Positions 24,901-40,132 are shown, counted from the first letter of the stretch. The stretch: 64,000 bases of DNA from Linepithema humile (GCF_040581485.1 NC_090129.1:31420764-31484763); one strand, 5' to 3'. The notes: generated from the sequence alone by a model not told the origin. Numbers and translations are program-made.

Positions 24901-27900
24901 CCGAGAAAGGCCCGGCGTTTCTTCATGGGACTTCGGGGACGGGAGTGCGGGTTAGAGTCGAGAACGGCACCCGGGAAATTCCCGAGACGTGTAGCGCCGG
25001 GGAAGAGAATTCGCTTATCGATCGGCGGATGCCGAGCAGGCTTCGCGTTAATAATTCGCGAGTGGGCGGCGAACGGGACACGATGAATGCAAATCGCGCG
25101 ACGACGCCGCATGAATATTCGCGACTCGCCGCGAGCGCGATTTACAATCTGCCAGATAAGATATGTATCTTTTGTGTGTACATAGAACGACCCGAGAGCG
25201 ACGTGTTTCGCGTCGAGAAACGAATCGCACGTTCGGTATTGCGTGAACGCGAAAGCGGGACTTGAGTCGTGCGCCAGCGAAATGTGAAATGTTAAACATT
25301 TTGTCCGTCATGTACGATGCACCATGATGAATACCGCGGTAGAGATTAACAAGAGTCGGTATATTAGCGCGTCTCATTTACGTGAAATGTAACTAATTGC
25401 ATATTTGAAGAGTTACTACGAATGAAGAAGAAAGAAAAAAATATATTTATTAAAAGTTATAACGAAAATGTATAATTTTTAATCAGCTTTTTGCAAAGTT
25501 AATTTAAATTATCGAAATTGCCAGGTGTACAATGTTTTAATTGGTGTTATTTATGCAAAATTTGAACACTTATTATCGCAAGTGTGTGGACTTTTCACGT
25601 CGACTGATGAAATTATTTCATTGACATTTTTCTCTCGTGCGAGGAAGAGGCTCACTTGTATTTTCTAGTTTTCGGCATGTAGCGCTGATACTAATTTGTC
25701 AGTGGTGTGTTTCTTGATTCCTTCCGGCAGTCGTAATACAGACCCCGGGCGGTGTCTTCTGTGGAAATCAGCGAGATTTATGTCCGTTCGCCGGGACGTT
25801 TCTGAACGTAATCGCGTAATAAAATGTAGCCAAAGCGCCGTCACGCGACAGACATTGTTTCACGACGAAAATTCCAGGCGTCTTATAAACGTCGCGGCAT
25901 CGGGACTGTACAAATTGCTCGTGACAAGGATATTTGACTCGCCCTATTTGTGCGCGTCGAGCTTGGAATAATTCGCGAGCCCGTGGTTTGCGACCGCTAC
26001 GGTTTAACACGTATGGTTTAATACGTCGAATGCCATGGCGAATGCCGCCGTCAGCTACTATGTTTGATATTGACGGAATTTTGATGCTGCCTATTCCAAT
26101 TTGCGACTCCAGAAAAGACGGAATAATACGTTCTTTCTCCAGCGGTGTCGCGTTTTTCCACTGGTTCAGTGCGATGTTAATTAAAATTAAATATTCTTCC
26201 TTAATTGACCGTGTTTCTTTTTAAATTAACCTTTTAATTAAATTTTCTTCTTTAATTAACCACGGCTTCTTTTTTAATTGACGCAATTAATCAACCAGCC
26301 GTTTATTTAATGCAGACACAATGTATCTTTGTCGATGTAACATTGACGTAAAATGGATTAAAAGTAAATCGCTTTTGTTTGTTGCCAACAGCTATTCCTG
26401 CCGACGCAGTGAATGAAACGTGGCAAAAATCCCATCGTATTTTCATGTCCGGTTTAAAACGAAAAAAATAAAGAATCGGTATCAAAATCGGAAATGCGGG
26501 GGCTGAAACAGGCGTTAAACTCGTACCGACAAAACTGACGAGCGTGTGCCGACCGAGAACTCTCGACCGCGCCAAAATATCGTTGATGAATTATTCGGTC
26601 CAGCCGGTGAAATAACATTGTTAATCGTGAATTAAATTATTTCGGCGGGTCGAGAGCTATTTACCATACGGCGCGATTATTTTCCCCACCGTATTTTACA
26701 CGGGAGAGAAACAGAAATGACGAAACGAACGAGAAGCATTATTCGAGCGCGTGCGTTTCAATGCGCGTCTGATCCGCGATTAATCCGTCGCAATTTACGC
26801 CTGAGCGCCGCAAATTCGTAGGCCGCAAATCAATGATAATCCCTCGATCGACATGTGTGTTCGTGCACGGCGTGAATTTGTAACTCTTTTGTAAATCAGC
26901 CCGTTTCGCTGTCCGCACGTGTGTTGCGAAAGCGATGTATAAAAATTATGGAGATAAATAGATACAATACAATATCGGATGTGCAAAATCTGCGATTCCA
27001 CGTGTCACGTAGATGAATATCAATGCTCTTTTGACACACTTGAAAAATTCAGCAGTTTAATGTTTCTCTTTTTTCTCGATATTATCATATTCGAGAAAAG
27101 TTTGAAAGTTTACAAACACAGATATACAAACTACATTTTATTCAGAATTATGACATTTTTCTGTAAGATTAGAAATTATTAATTATTAAGATAGTATAAT
27201 ATACAATTATTATTGTCGTTATAATAAAGCTGCGCCAAAAAAAGTTTTTTCCTATTTTTGAAACTTTTTCCTTCATTATCTTTTTGCGATGGTTGATTCA
27301 ATTGTAGAAAATCAAGTCTAAAAACTGCATATTAGGGGAAACGAAGCGACTGTGCGATAAAAAGCATGTAGCTAGTAACCATATTGCAACAAGCAAACTC
27401 CGATGTAACCGCGACATTGCTGAAGCGTTCAGATCACTCAAGCGTCACGGATACTCCCGTGGAAAGTTAACCGGAACTTAAAGGAAAGCACGGGAGAACT
27501 TACGTTAATCCGATTATGTGCGATACGAGATAGGGAAGCAGGACGGAAGGTCGCCCTTTAAACGGAGCAACTTGCGTCATTTTGCATCGTTGCGGTGGGG
27601 TCGCATTAATGCTATCGTCTATCTTTCGCAAAGTTGCAAACGAGAGATTAATAAAATCGGAACGCGCGTGATTAGCAGAGCTTTACTAATCCGTTGTAAT
27701 TAAAATCTCGATTTTATCGCAAACAAACAAGACGAAGTAATTATAAAAATTACTTGTTTAAACATTTTTAAAATTAACGCATGTGTTAATGATTTTAAAA
27801 AAAAGTTTTTTTTGTATTGTATTTGTAACACACTTTATTAATATGTTGACTAAATTAAAAGTTATATAATTGTTTAATTGTTGTAAAATACAAGAGTTTT

Positions 27901-28185
27901 ATAATTATAAAGAAAAATTTTTGTATACATTTTTGCGTATTTCGCATGTTTAAGGGATTTATATATATTATTAAGCTCGCTCGAAATTATGTTTGAAGAG
28001 ATCTTAAAATTATTAATTATACGCATACACATCTTTTACAAGACGATTAATGAATTATATGTACAGAAACATAAACCTCGAGATTGAAATTTTTTAAAAG
28101 TAAACTTAAAATTAAAGAAAAAAGTAGGTCTACAAGATTCCCTTCATTTTCTTACAATATGAAATTATGCATTTTTTTAACGTTA
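21923..28185. other. Noncoding stretch between the signal-peptide exon and the yellow-family gene
   Basis: No supportable exon. CpG-rich patches at about 22900-23130, 23730-24060 and 24890-25290 produce overlapping open frames on both strands, which I treat as composition effects. A concentration of TTAATTAA-like homeodomain core sites lies at 26175-26295 (TTAATTAAAATTAAA, TTTTAATTAAATTT, TTTAATTAACC). A poly-G run lies just outside to the left at 21280-21292. Confidence 0.4.
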
Positions 28186-30332
28186 TCATTCATTATATAT
28201 TACATCCCGATACCAAGATATGGAAGACTCGAGCTCATAGTTGCAAGAAGCAAAACAACTCGTATACTTTTTCACTTCTTCTAAATCTATCGAGAAAATG
28301 CGAATGTTTGTCTCGTTTGGGTCTAATGTGGCAGTAGTGACAGTATGAAACCTATTTGTTAAGATGTATAAGTAGGAATAACTTTTCCTGTGTGTTATCA
28401 CTTTCATCCCACTTGAAAATTGCAATTTCTCAGCATCATCCGCAATAATCTCCTTGAAATCAATATTTGTTTGTTATAATGAAAATCGTATTAATGATTG
28501 TTATAAGATTGAGCAATTGCTAGTAGAAAATAAATATTTGGTTATTAAATAGTGCATAATCGCGTTTAAGAGAATAATCACGTTTAAGTGTCTTACCATA
28601 GTGTTAGGATTAATTTCATCAGAAGTGTCCGCGCACATAATGGATGTTTGCGGAATATTGCTAAAAAATATCGCACAATCTTTGGATGCAATCGGTGCTG
28701 TTTGGCCTGTTAATGTACCCGCCATTTGAGTTAATTCACCAGTTTCGTTGGCATTTAGCCCACATTTCTGTAGTGTCCAGTTGTTTATCTTGTATATGTT
28801 GTCTCCCGCTAAAGCAGCGTAGTACAAATCTAAAATATTCGCGATAAAAATGTTAAAAATAGTTGAAACGCCATTGTTGCAGGAAAATTTTCTATATGTA
28901 TGTATTCTTATCAGTATGTGGAAAATGCATGTAAAACAACAAGGTTGATTTCAAACTTTAGGTATGCTATGGAAAGCACACGAAACAGTCTCGCTTTTTT
29001 TAAGCGATTACTTGCCTTTGCGAATGAGTGTTAAACCGAGGATACCATCGTTGAAAGAGAAACTTTCATTCTGTACGGTGAAAGTGGTATCAATCGGTTT
29101 CATGTAATCGGATTCGAATCTGCAGAATTTCGAAGTTTGCGCATTCCATACCACTAAACCGTACCCTTTTATGTCAGCCATATACACCTATGCGCGATTT
29201 GATTAATGTAAACGGAATTTGTATGAAGTCGAATATCGACTTAAAAATGTGACATCAATATTAATAATAACATTAATAATAATTACATCAACAACATATG
29301 CACAAGAGCACAGAATAGAGATTATGCTATGATTATTACTATGATTTTAGCGCGGTATTATATTGAAAAGAATATTTAATACTAACGGTCGCAGTGTACG
29401 CTATATTCCTACAATGCCGGGCGTGGACCATCGGTGTCACCAATAATCCTGTGCCATTTCGGTTGGTAGCAACGTTATCGGGAATTATAGCTCGTCTAAC
29501 CAGTTTGTTAGTCGATAGATTAAAAATTAATAATTGTGCGGGACAAATTTTATCGTCTCCGATTTTGCCGCAGTCCAAAACAAAGAGATGATTGCATATA
29601 ATCTGAGATAAAAATTATATTTCAGATATCGGCAATGCCGACGAAATATCGTGAGCGCAGTGCCGGTGTCAGAATTTATGATGTTAGTGAGGTAAATGTA
29701 ATTATCACTTGGGTGAAAAATCTCGATACTTACATATATTCGGTAAACACCGATAATGCCATCGCATTTATTATTCTCATACCAAGACCAATCTGGATAC
29801 GGACGCAGTAGCGGTCCCCCTTCTCCCATTTTTTTAGTTACCGTCATCAAACTAGCTGGCACACCCTTGTTTCTTACCGCAGTCATGAATACTCTACCAT
29901 CTACAAGAATTTTGTTGTAAACGGAGCTTAAGATGTTACGAGATGTATTTATTGCAATTTTGTTGCAATAATGATGCTATTTTTTTGCACTAGCAAAATA
30001 TGTAATAAAACGTACATTATGACGACATCGGGAATTATAAGTAATGAATCCTTCACGTATAGATATTTTTGTTAAATTATATTTTTATATAACATCATAC
30101 TGTGTGTTAAACTAAACTGTGTGGATAGTGTCAGCTTACCCGGTGCCATGTCCACATCGTATAGAACACACGCGTTAACAATATAGCTGCCAGATTCTAT
30201 CGCTAGTTGTCTATGCTTCGAATTCTTCCAGATAAAGTCAACGAATTTCCATTCGCGCAATGTTTTTAATTCGAAGCCAAGGTTCAATAGTGCTATTGAT
30301 AGAATCGACGATAGAAACAAAAGATGCCTCAT
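28186..30332 (-). CDS. Yellow / major royal jelly protein family gene (complete, six exons)
   Basis: Coding exons in order: 30332-30140, 29900-29734, 29602-29387, 29187-29016, 28829-28597 and 28452-28186. They join in frame to 1,248 bases, 415 residues plus TGA, the usual length for this insect family of secreted beta-propeller proteins. I see an N-terminal signal (MRHLLFLSSILSIALL) followed by EWKFVDFIW, a typical yellow start. Family-like blocks follow in order: RVFMTAVRNKGVPASL and LRPYPDWSW (exon 2), LFVLDCGKIG and CPAQLLIFNLST (exon 3), YMADIKGYGLVVW and FNDGILGLTL (exon 4), LYYAALAGDNIYKI (exon 5), and LQFSSGMKV, YLYILTNR and NETNIRIF (exon 6). The family acts in cuticle pigmentation, reproduction and, in bees, royal jelly; some members bind ligands. 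The exact subfamily cannot be fixed. Introns are short (131-239 bp). Intron 4 requires a GC donor. The acceptor of exon 6 could shift by 3 bases. Confidence 0.92.
29010..29015 (-). other. GC-AG splice donor of yellow-family intron 4
   Basis: The minus strand reads AAAG then GCAAGT at the end of exon 4. Splitting before GCAAGT gives phase 1, which is what exon 5 needs (it begins AT then TTG TAC TAC, LYY). The nearest GT, four bases downstream, would break the frame. GC donors are a known minor class, normally with the strong GCAAGT context seen here. Confidence 0.75.
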
Positions 30333-30477
30333 TTTTAGCGAAACAGATATAGTCAACATTATTACGCACAACTAAACTATCAGTAGACACGTACCTAGCA
30401 AGCTCGAGTGTAAGAATGACACTGGTCTTGCAGCGCAATGCTGGTCGGTATTTACGGCACGTTCTCAAAGTGATATA

Positions 30478-30921
30478 CAGGGTGTTTTATAATGTCCGTG
30501 TCAACGCTCGTATACGAATAGAGTGCGGTAAACTGAATAGAAAAGTCCTTTACCGTTTTGCAATTTTCGCAATAGTAATTGAGATATTAATTAAAAGGGA
30601 TTGACGAATAATCGCGCGTTGCGCGTAACTAGATCGTGGGCTGTACACTCTAAACGTGACAACAACGAGGATTAACACGTAGCGAGAGCAGGAGTGATAT
30701 GCGTTGTTATTTTTCGTTGCCATGCGATTCTCATTGCTGTCACGCCTAGAGCGTACAGCCTACGATCTAGCCGCGATCAACGCGCGATTATTCGTCAATC
30801 CCTTTTAATTAATATCTCAATTACTATTGCGAAAATTGCAAAACGGTTAAGGGCTTTTCTATTCAGTTTACCGCACTCTATTCGCACACGAGCGTTGGCA
30901 CGGACATTATGAAACACTCTG
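30478..30921. mobile_element. Hairpin MITE (CAGGGTG termini), copy 2
   Basis: This 444-bp element starts CAGGGTGTTTTATAATGTCC and ends with its near-complement (GGACATTATGAAACACTCTG). TATA lies directly outside both ends. The inverted arms are long and very similar; both contain CTGAATAGAAAAG, CGTTTTGCAATTTTCGCAAT and GAGATATTAATTAAAAGGGA. The middle blocks are shared with the element at 3939-4410, so the two are one family although their outermost 30 bases differ after CAGGGTGT. It lies about 150 bp upstream of the yellow-family start codon, so it may form part of that gene's promoter region. Confidence 0.85.
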
Positions 30922-31388
30922 TATATGATAATATTTGTTAGTATTTTTCAGAGAAGTATTTTTCATTGTACAATCGATAAACAATTGCAAAGCTTTTAAA
31001 AATTGTTTGACTCAGCATTATTATTACTGCACTTGCTATACATACACATGCATATATGCACAAGTTGCACGATATCTTATTAGATTTTTAGGAACAAAGC
31101 GCTATATACTTTGTAACGTAATAATTTTGTCCTCTGTTTTTCTTGTTTCTTGCTTCATAATTGTAAAACGAGTTACATTATTTTTAGCAGCTTAACACAA
31201 CTTTTTAATTGATCAGAAACTAAATCTTTTGGTTTCAAAATCAGCATATAATGTACAGCCGCTATAAAGTTTGTTATTATTAGAAAAGTGTTTTACTATA
31301 TTTTCCACTTAAATCTCTCCAGATTTTCTTTTCATAATTTGAATATATGGTAATTTGGTGGCACTAAGTTTAGACACTTTGTCATTTC
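30922..31388. other. AT-rich noncoding DNA
   Basis: Nothing recognisable. The 86-codon open frame at 30935-31195 is AT-driven and matches no family I know. Confidence 0.4.
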
Positions 31389-31914
31389 GGACAAATGAAT
31401 CAATTTATCCGTTTCCGTTTTACACCACAGAAAGCATCTGCTACTCTTTCGTCCTTTATCCTTTTTTCGAAGTATTTATTACATTTTTTTGCACCATTGT
31501 GTGGCCACAAAGAGCTTCTACTTCTTAAAGATGAGCTGTCTTTTATCCATGACAAGATTGAAACCGATATAATAATATTTTGGGATAGGCTTTTTTTCAC
31601 AAACTCTTTCTTTTTCTTTTCTTTCTTTTGCAGAAATCATAGTTGTGTTTTGACCCATTGTTTTTTTTACTTTGATTCTAATATTTGCCGAGAAGAAAGC
31701 ATTTTTGCGCGGTGGATTTTTCAAACTACGCAAACTTCCGCACAATTAGCACGGTTTTAATAGTATCTATGATAGCGGAGATGGTTGAAGAGTAGACTGG
31801 CTACATATTTGATTCCGTCGCACTCAAAGCAGCGGAGCCGTCCATTGTGGGTTATTATTAGTTCAACGGAGAAAAGAGGAAGAGAGGACAAAAAGCGAAT
31901 GAGAGAAATAATGG
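31389..31914. repeat. Diverged duplicated segment, copy B
   Basis: This is the partner of 21357-21922, in the same orientation. The position matching the splice donor of copy A (minus strand, GTAAGC) reads TGTAGCCAG here, so the leader exon of this copy cannot be spliced the same way. No counterpart of the signal-peptide exon is found in the following sequence. It is probably a dead partial gene-start duplicate or a retained regulatory segment. Confidence 0.6.
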
Positions 31915-33882
31915 GACACATACCACATGATCCCATTTTGTCTGGCTCGGTGAAATAGATATTCTGTTGACAACTGAGATTCGTGACGTTGATGGTTAAG
32001 TTCAGTGCAAACGTGCATTACGCGACTGCAGGATGCACCGTCGCTGCAATATTTAACCTGCGGTGCAACGGCCCGGCGAAAAAGCAGTCGGACGCAGGCA
32101 GGTGATTTAACGTCGGCCATGTCGAATTATCGATCGCTATTCGAATCGATATATTAAGGGCAATAGGTTTTCGCCACGGGCGATATCTCCGGCTGTAACG
32201 AAGGTGCTATAATGCACGCGCGTTATTATACCATTTTTTCGCGGTAACATACGGGGAGTCCTTTCTGTTCGTGACACGCATTTGTACAAACGGTACATGC
32301 GAGATTGCCAGCAATAACAAACGTTAATACTCAACGATGGATTGTCATTAAATTTTTACCGGAGGAAAATGAATTGTTAATGTTTGAAAATATTTGGAGC
32401 TAACAGGAAACGTGATACATTTGCGATATGTGATACACTCGCAAATGATAAATTTGAAAAGTCTTTTTTTATCCTCGCTTTAAATGTCATTTCAAGTGTC
32501 GTTTCAAATTGGAGAATCAGTTGCAACGCCGGTTTCCATCATACGTCGCATGGAAAACTTTATGTCTCTGCTAAAAGCGTTTCTCATTTTTAATGAGCGG
32601 GGAAAAAATTTTCAATATTTTGAGGATAACGTCGTTGTTTATGCTCTTAAATTTTCGTTCACGCTGACAGTCTTGCACTGAATGAATTATATTATATATA
32701 AAACGTCTATCTTTGTCAAAGCGGCGTAATTTGATTGTAGAGATAATTTGGATACAACAGGAAACGCAGATACAAATATTCTATTATATTTTTTGTTTGT
32801 TATTCTTTTTTTTATTAATCCTTCTATCTAAGAATAGAATGCGTGACGTTTGAAATGTATATGTAGTTGGTTATGATAAAACACAAAATTTTGAAAAAGT
32901 AAATTATTGCTTGGTTTGCCATAGAACTGCCGCAGGTATTTCTGCTAAGTGAACGATGTTCGCGTCACCGAGCGATTTCGTTCGTTTTCCGCAGATCGCT
33001 CTGCGACACGTACTTTTATTTGCACTCTATATCCCACAGTCGGATGTGAGTGAGAGAGGAAGGACGAGGCTTCCGGAATATCGACAGGAAAACAGATTTG
33101 ACACTCGTCAAAAAACGAACGACACGAATGTATGCCGACAAAAGAATTAGAAGTCTGGCGTGACCCATAAACCATCGAGGATTACGAATAACTAGACTGG
33201 TTGCAATCGATAATCAAAGGTCTTAAACGCAGCGATATGACGCTAGAAAGATTAAAATAATTACACAATATAAACTTTTTGATATTTTGTTCCGTTAATT
33301 ATGTCGATGACAGCTTAAATCGAACATTGAAATCTTTTTCTGCAAATTACTTTATGAAAAATTTGAAACTAATTTCTAGTTTCAAAAAGTAGATAGCAAA
33401 TGCATCAGGAAATGAATTTCTCCTAAACCTGTCTTAATTTATATCTATTTTTTAGAGAAAATATTAATTGTTGTAAATTGTTTGCAAAAATATCTAAATA
33501 TTTGCATGCAGTTTGTAATTGCATAGAAAAAGAAAATATAACAAAATTTTTAAATCAGACGGTAAACTCTTTTCGTTAATACATCATTAAAAGAACCTTG
33601 TGCAATTCAAGGCCTTTGAATTTGAAGGATTTTCCAACCTCGCGCCGGATCTCACGTACGCCGGAAATACATCTGGCGCCGCGACGCGCGCGGGGCCGGA
33701 CGCCGGGTCGTCGTGGATTTCCAAAGCACGCCTCGTCGTTATCACGTACGGGTCGTTAAACCTACCGTCGGTCGTGAACTTTCGAAATAATTGCGAATCC
33801 GTGGAATTCGATTACCGCCGTGCCGTGCCGCGCTACGCGTTGCGTCCGCGTCGCGACACGATCGTGGAGAACGGGAGTGGTC
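31915..33882. other. Noncoding stretch
   Basis: AT-rich with a CpG-rich end (33630-33880). No supportable gene or structural RNA. Confidence 0.4.
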
Positions 33883-36127
<2,245 letters not shown>

Positions 36128-36945
36128 AATATTTTTCCGCTCGGGATGCTCATTTCGTTCGCGTATTTCGAAGTTAAGAAAGTTTGTTATTAGGAGAAAA
36201 AAGGTGAAATAAAACGTGGATTAATATTATCGTGCATTCCGTTCTAACGTTTCTCGCATGGATATTACAGCCAGTGTGTGGCTTGTAATTTATAATGACA
36301 AAAAAAGTAAAAAATAGTATTATTCACAATCGAATAATATACAAGTAGGTTACATAAGTACGCAACTATTAATTTTAAACCGAATTTATGAAATATAGAG
36401 TTAAATACAAATCTGATATACATGAATGTAATAATGTCCATACAAATTATAAAATCTAATAAGTGAAATATAGTTTAATTGTATTGTGCTCCAAACTTGC
36501 GCCGACAGAAATCCCAATACATTTTATTACAGAATAGAGCTGCGAGAAATATTCGATTTCGAGATCCAAACGTGAAATTATTTAAGTAATTGTTACAATG
36601 TAACAATTTATCTTGAAATTAGTATTGTTATTTACAATGTAAGAAAAAATCAGTACCAAAGTTAATGTATATTCGATTTCGCGAGATTTTCGAGTTTTAG
36701 TTACATAAATTGGAATATCTGATTCCGAAGTTAATGCGTGCATTTGATTATAGAATTTAATATACAAAATTAATCATTTTTATTTTAAAATTCTACAAAA
36801 TTTGAGTAAATAAACTTTAAGGATTAAAATGACAAGTAAAGTACATTAAAGTATAATTAAAGTACATTAACATTTTATTGGTTTTCCATTTCTTTCACAA
36901 ATATAAACTGAGTCGCACAATGGTTCAACAATATTCAGAAATATT
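36128..36945. repeat. Tandem duplication, unit A
   Basis: Aligns with 37104-38485 in direct orientation at an offset of about 980-1,000 bp. Clear shared blocks are ACAATCGAATA, CGTGAAATTATTT-AA-TAATTGTTACAA-GTAACAA, CAGTACCAAAGTTAATGTATATTCGATTT, GCATTTGATTATAGAATTTAA and ATAAACTGAGTCGCA-AATGGTTCAACA. Unit A lacks the yellow-like pseudogene piece present in unit B. Confidence 0.75.
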
Positions 36946-37103
36946 TGGTAAATTTTTCTCTGTGAATTTTTCAAACTATTCAAACTCTTATATGATATCT
37001 GCACGGGTTTAATAATATTTCGTTAAGCAAAGGATGGTAGAAAAGCTTATCGTGGTTCAGCATGGTTTTTGAAAGTACAATAGTTGTTAACTATATTTTA
37101 TGC

Positions 37104-38485
37104 ATATATTTTTTCATTTAAGATGCTTATTTTGTTTGCATTTACATTTAAAGTTATCTCAAAGACGTGAAAAGAAAAAAATTCCGAGTAAAATATTAAT
37201 AGATAATACTTACTATGCATTCCGTAATGTTTTTCATATGATTATCATATCGGAAAGTCGTGAAAAGAAAATGTCATTTTGCAATTTATAAAGGTAAAAA
37301 AATTAAAAGCAGTATAATTTACAATCGAATATCTGAGCAGTTTACATATATTTACTGTTATTAATTTAAATTCGTATTTATGACACATAGAATTAAAAAT
37401 CCAGGACTGATATATATAAATTATGAGAATGGAAGAAAATATCTAGCTCTATCAGTTTACAAAGTTTGACAAGTTCTACAATCCCCACACTTGCAACAGA
37501 GATTTTAGTATATTTTAGTACAGAAGTGAGTTCTTTTGCGAGAAACAATATTCAATTTCGGAATCGATACGTGAAATTATTTTAAATAATTGTTACAACG
37601 TAACAACTGATTTCGAAATCGGTGTTGTTATGTACAATGCAGAACAAGTCAATACCAAAGTTAATGTATATATTCGATTTTGAAATTTTCGAGTTTTTAT
37701 CGCGTATTGGCTATATTGGAGCAATCGAATGCAAAACCAGCTCATGCATTTGATTATAGAATTTAACAAACAAAATTAATCGTTTATATCTCGAAATTCT
37801 AAATTGGAATAAATAGATTTTGAGCATTAAAATTATCAGCTTACGAGATGTATTTATCGCATATGTATACGTTATGATTTCATTGAGATAGTAATGCTAT
37901 TTTTTTGCATTAGGAACATTAGAATATTAAAACGCTTTTTGCTCTGTAGTGTTCCAAACATAATTAACGTATTTTTATTCGTGTAAGACTTTGAATTCTA
38001 TGTTTAGGGTTAAAATTACCGTCGATAGAATCAATAAGAGAAACAGAGGACGTTGCATTTTTAGCGCAACGGATATGATCAATACTATTATGTGCTATAA
38101 ATTAATGTAATTAAACTGTACACGTATCTTGTAAATGCAAATGCAGCAATAATGTTGCAGAACGCTGATGGCTATTGATGATACATTTCCAATATAATGC
38201 GATATGCAATAATGCTCATTTTAAAAAGAATTCATTGTATAACGCAAAACAATTGTAATCCTATTAAAAGTTGTACAACATTCTACATACAAAAGTTGTA
38301 CATTCTTGATAATTACTTTTATGTATGCTAATGTATGCTTGATAAGCTGTACATTATCTTATCAATGACACTTTCAGGAATGGAAAATGATGTATTTATA
38401 AATGTGTTGACTTTGTGCGTCTTCTTTTTTACATTTGTAAACCGAGTCGCATAATAATTCAACAGTACGCATAAAATTTTGTTTA
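37104..38485. repeat. Tandem duplication, unit B (carries yellow-family pseudogene piece)
   Basis: Second, diverged copy of unit A. Homology stops near 37835, is interrupted by the yellow-like fragment (37832-38110) and following AT-rich sequence, and resumes at about 38438-38485 (AAACCGAGTCGCATAATAATTCAACA). Either unit A lost the gene fragment, or the fragment was inserted into unit B. Confidence 0.7.
37832..38110 (-). pseudogene. Yellow/MRJP-family pseudogene fragment (exon 1 and part of intron 1)
   Basis: On the minus strand an ATG at 38058-38056 opens MQRPLFLLLILSTVILTLNI, then EFKVLHE. This aligns without a gap to the signal peptide and next residues of the intact gene at 28186-30332, with 13 of 27 residues identical. 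The next codon, tryptophan in the intact gene (TGG), is TAA here (37977-37975), after which KYVNYVWN still resembles KFVDFIWK. The end of exon 1 is lost; the sequence then picks up intron 1 similarity (TGCAAAAAAATAGCAT, 37895-37910 region, and ATAAATACATCTCGTAA, ending near 37835). Upstream, 38059-38110 resembles the leader of the intact gene. It is broken by the stop and by deletion of all later exons. Confidence 0.8.
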
Positions 38486-39236
38486 TATATTAATGATATT
38501 AAACAATTAGATTTGGAGTTAAAGAGTTAATTAGAAATATTATATAGTAAAAACTTATCATATTTTTTAATAGGAAATGGAAACATAATTTGATATGTAT
38601 TTATTATAATAATTTAAGCAATAGCTTATTTTTTATGTTTGTTTTCAACATATTTTTTCAGCAGTTTGGTAGTTTTTTGATTTCTCGAAAAAAATTCTTT
38701 TAATTACGAAATTAACTAGGCACCATTTATTAACTCATTAGAAATTGTGTTCTAATGTGATAAGACTTTTTTAATGATGATGAGCGTATAACAGCGATGC
38801 ATAATTTTCTAACCAAGAGATATTTTTTTAAGCATCTCGAAAAATGGATTAAAAAGTGCATTAAAAAAACATGACAATTATGTAGAAAAATAAGCTAGTA
38901 CTTTAATTATAATAAATAATAAATACATAATCTTTTACAATAATTTTCCACAAAATTTTTTGATTAACTCTAATATTTAGCTTATATAACACAATACAGT
39001 TGGCGTATCAAGTATGAAGAAATCCTGATATGGGAAGCACATCGAATACCTCTCTTTGTGAATGCAGCGCGGCTTTCACTCTTTAGACGATCTGTCGAAT
39101 CGCAATCTCAGGAATTCTACTCCCCTAGTGTTTGACATTGATAGGGGATGCATCCCATCCGGTTTGCATTCGGAAAAATACGAGCGGGGAGAATGGTGAA
39201 AATGAGAACGACGAAAATGAGAATGGCGAGATTGCT

Positions 39237-39366
39237 GCGTGTTTAACGAGACGTCGAATAGATAGCGGGGGGGTCTTATATTGCCTGCCGTAATTTCACG
39301 TATCCGCCAAATAATTTTTGCATATCCGACTTCGAGTTTATTTCGTTCTATTAATTCCCGAAAATG
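39237..39366. repeat. Dispersed direct repeat, copy 1
   Basis: Contains TTAACGAGACGTCGAATAGA, then a G-run and TCTTATATTGCCTGCCGTAA. It matches 40133-40258 with few mismatches across about 125 bp; the copies are 0.9 kb apart in the same orientation. The family is unknown. Confidence 0.75.
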
Positions 39367-40132
39367 CGAATTTAACGTTATGATTTAGTGTTAAATCTGA
39401 TTGAATTTATAAGTCATTCTGCGTTAATATCGAAACATAATCATACGAATGCAGATCTTTGGAATGCTATAGACCATACATCCAAGAGTCTCAGGTCTGT
39501 AATTATCTAAGTATATAGAATATGAAGCTATAAGTTAAAGATGCATATCTAAGCAATAAGAAAATTATAGCTTTTGAATTGCCCTTGCAAGTCGTTTATT
39601 TTTGGATTAAATCCTTGTTGAAAATCATACTTTTTTCGCTCTATCGACTTTCCGGTTCGCGAAAATGGTTAATACTCTTGATATAATTTGATATTATAAA
39701 AATGGCATTAAATATGACTATTCGCTCTTTAGCCGATGGTTTTCTTTTAATTTTCATGTTAGTTAAAGATAGAACTCATTGTCAGACTTGACGAGTGAAT
39801 GTAGTATCAAATTTTAAAAAAGTCCTAGATAAGAATCTAGCAGTTCTAAATAAGAATGTAATTTAATTTTATAATGCGATCACACATTTAAAATAATAGT
39901 TCTAGATAATTAAAATGTAACACAAAAGTTCAGAAAGCTACTTTTAGATTTAACGCAGTTCTAAATAGGAAAAGTTGGTGCAAATTTTTAAATTAAGTTG
40001 TGTTGAGTGTATGTATCTAATACATATATTTAAAACAGAATTAATTAATTTTCCTGATTTCCTCTGTTTTAGCATTGTTTTTTTACTTTAGGGAATTTAG
40101 CACAATAAAGTAAGAAGAATTAAATTATTTTA

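Noticed and set aside
31395..31760. 121-codon plus-strand frame
   Set aside because: It lies across duplicated noncoding sequence and is not open in the other copy (21357-21922).
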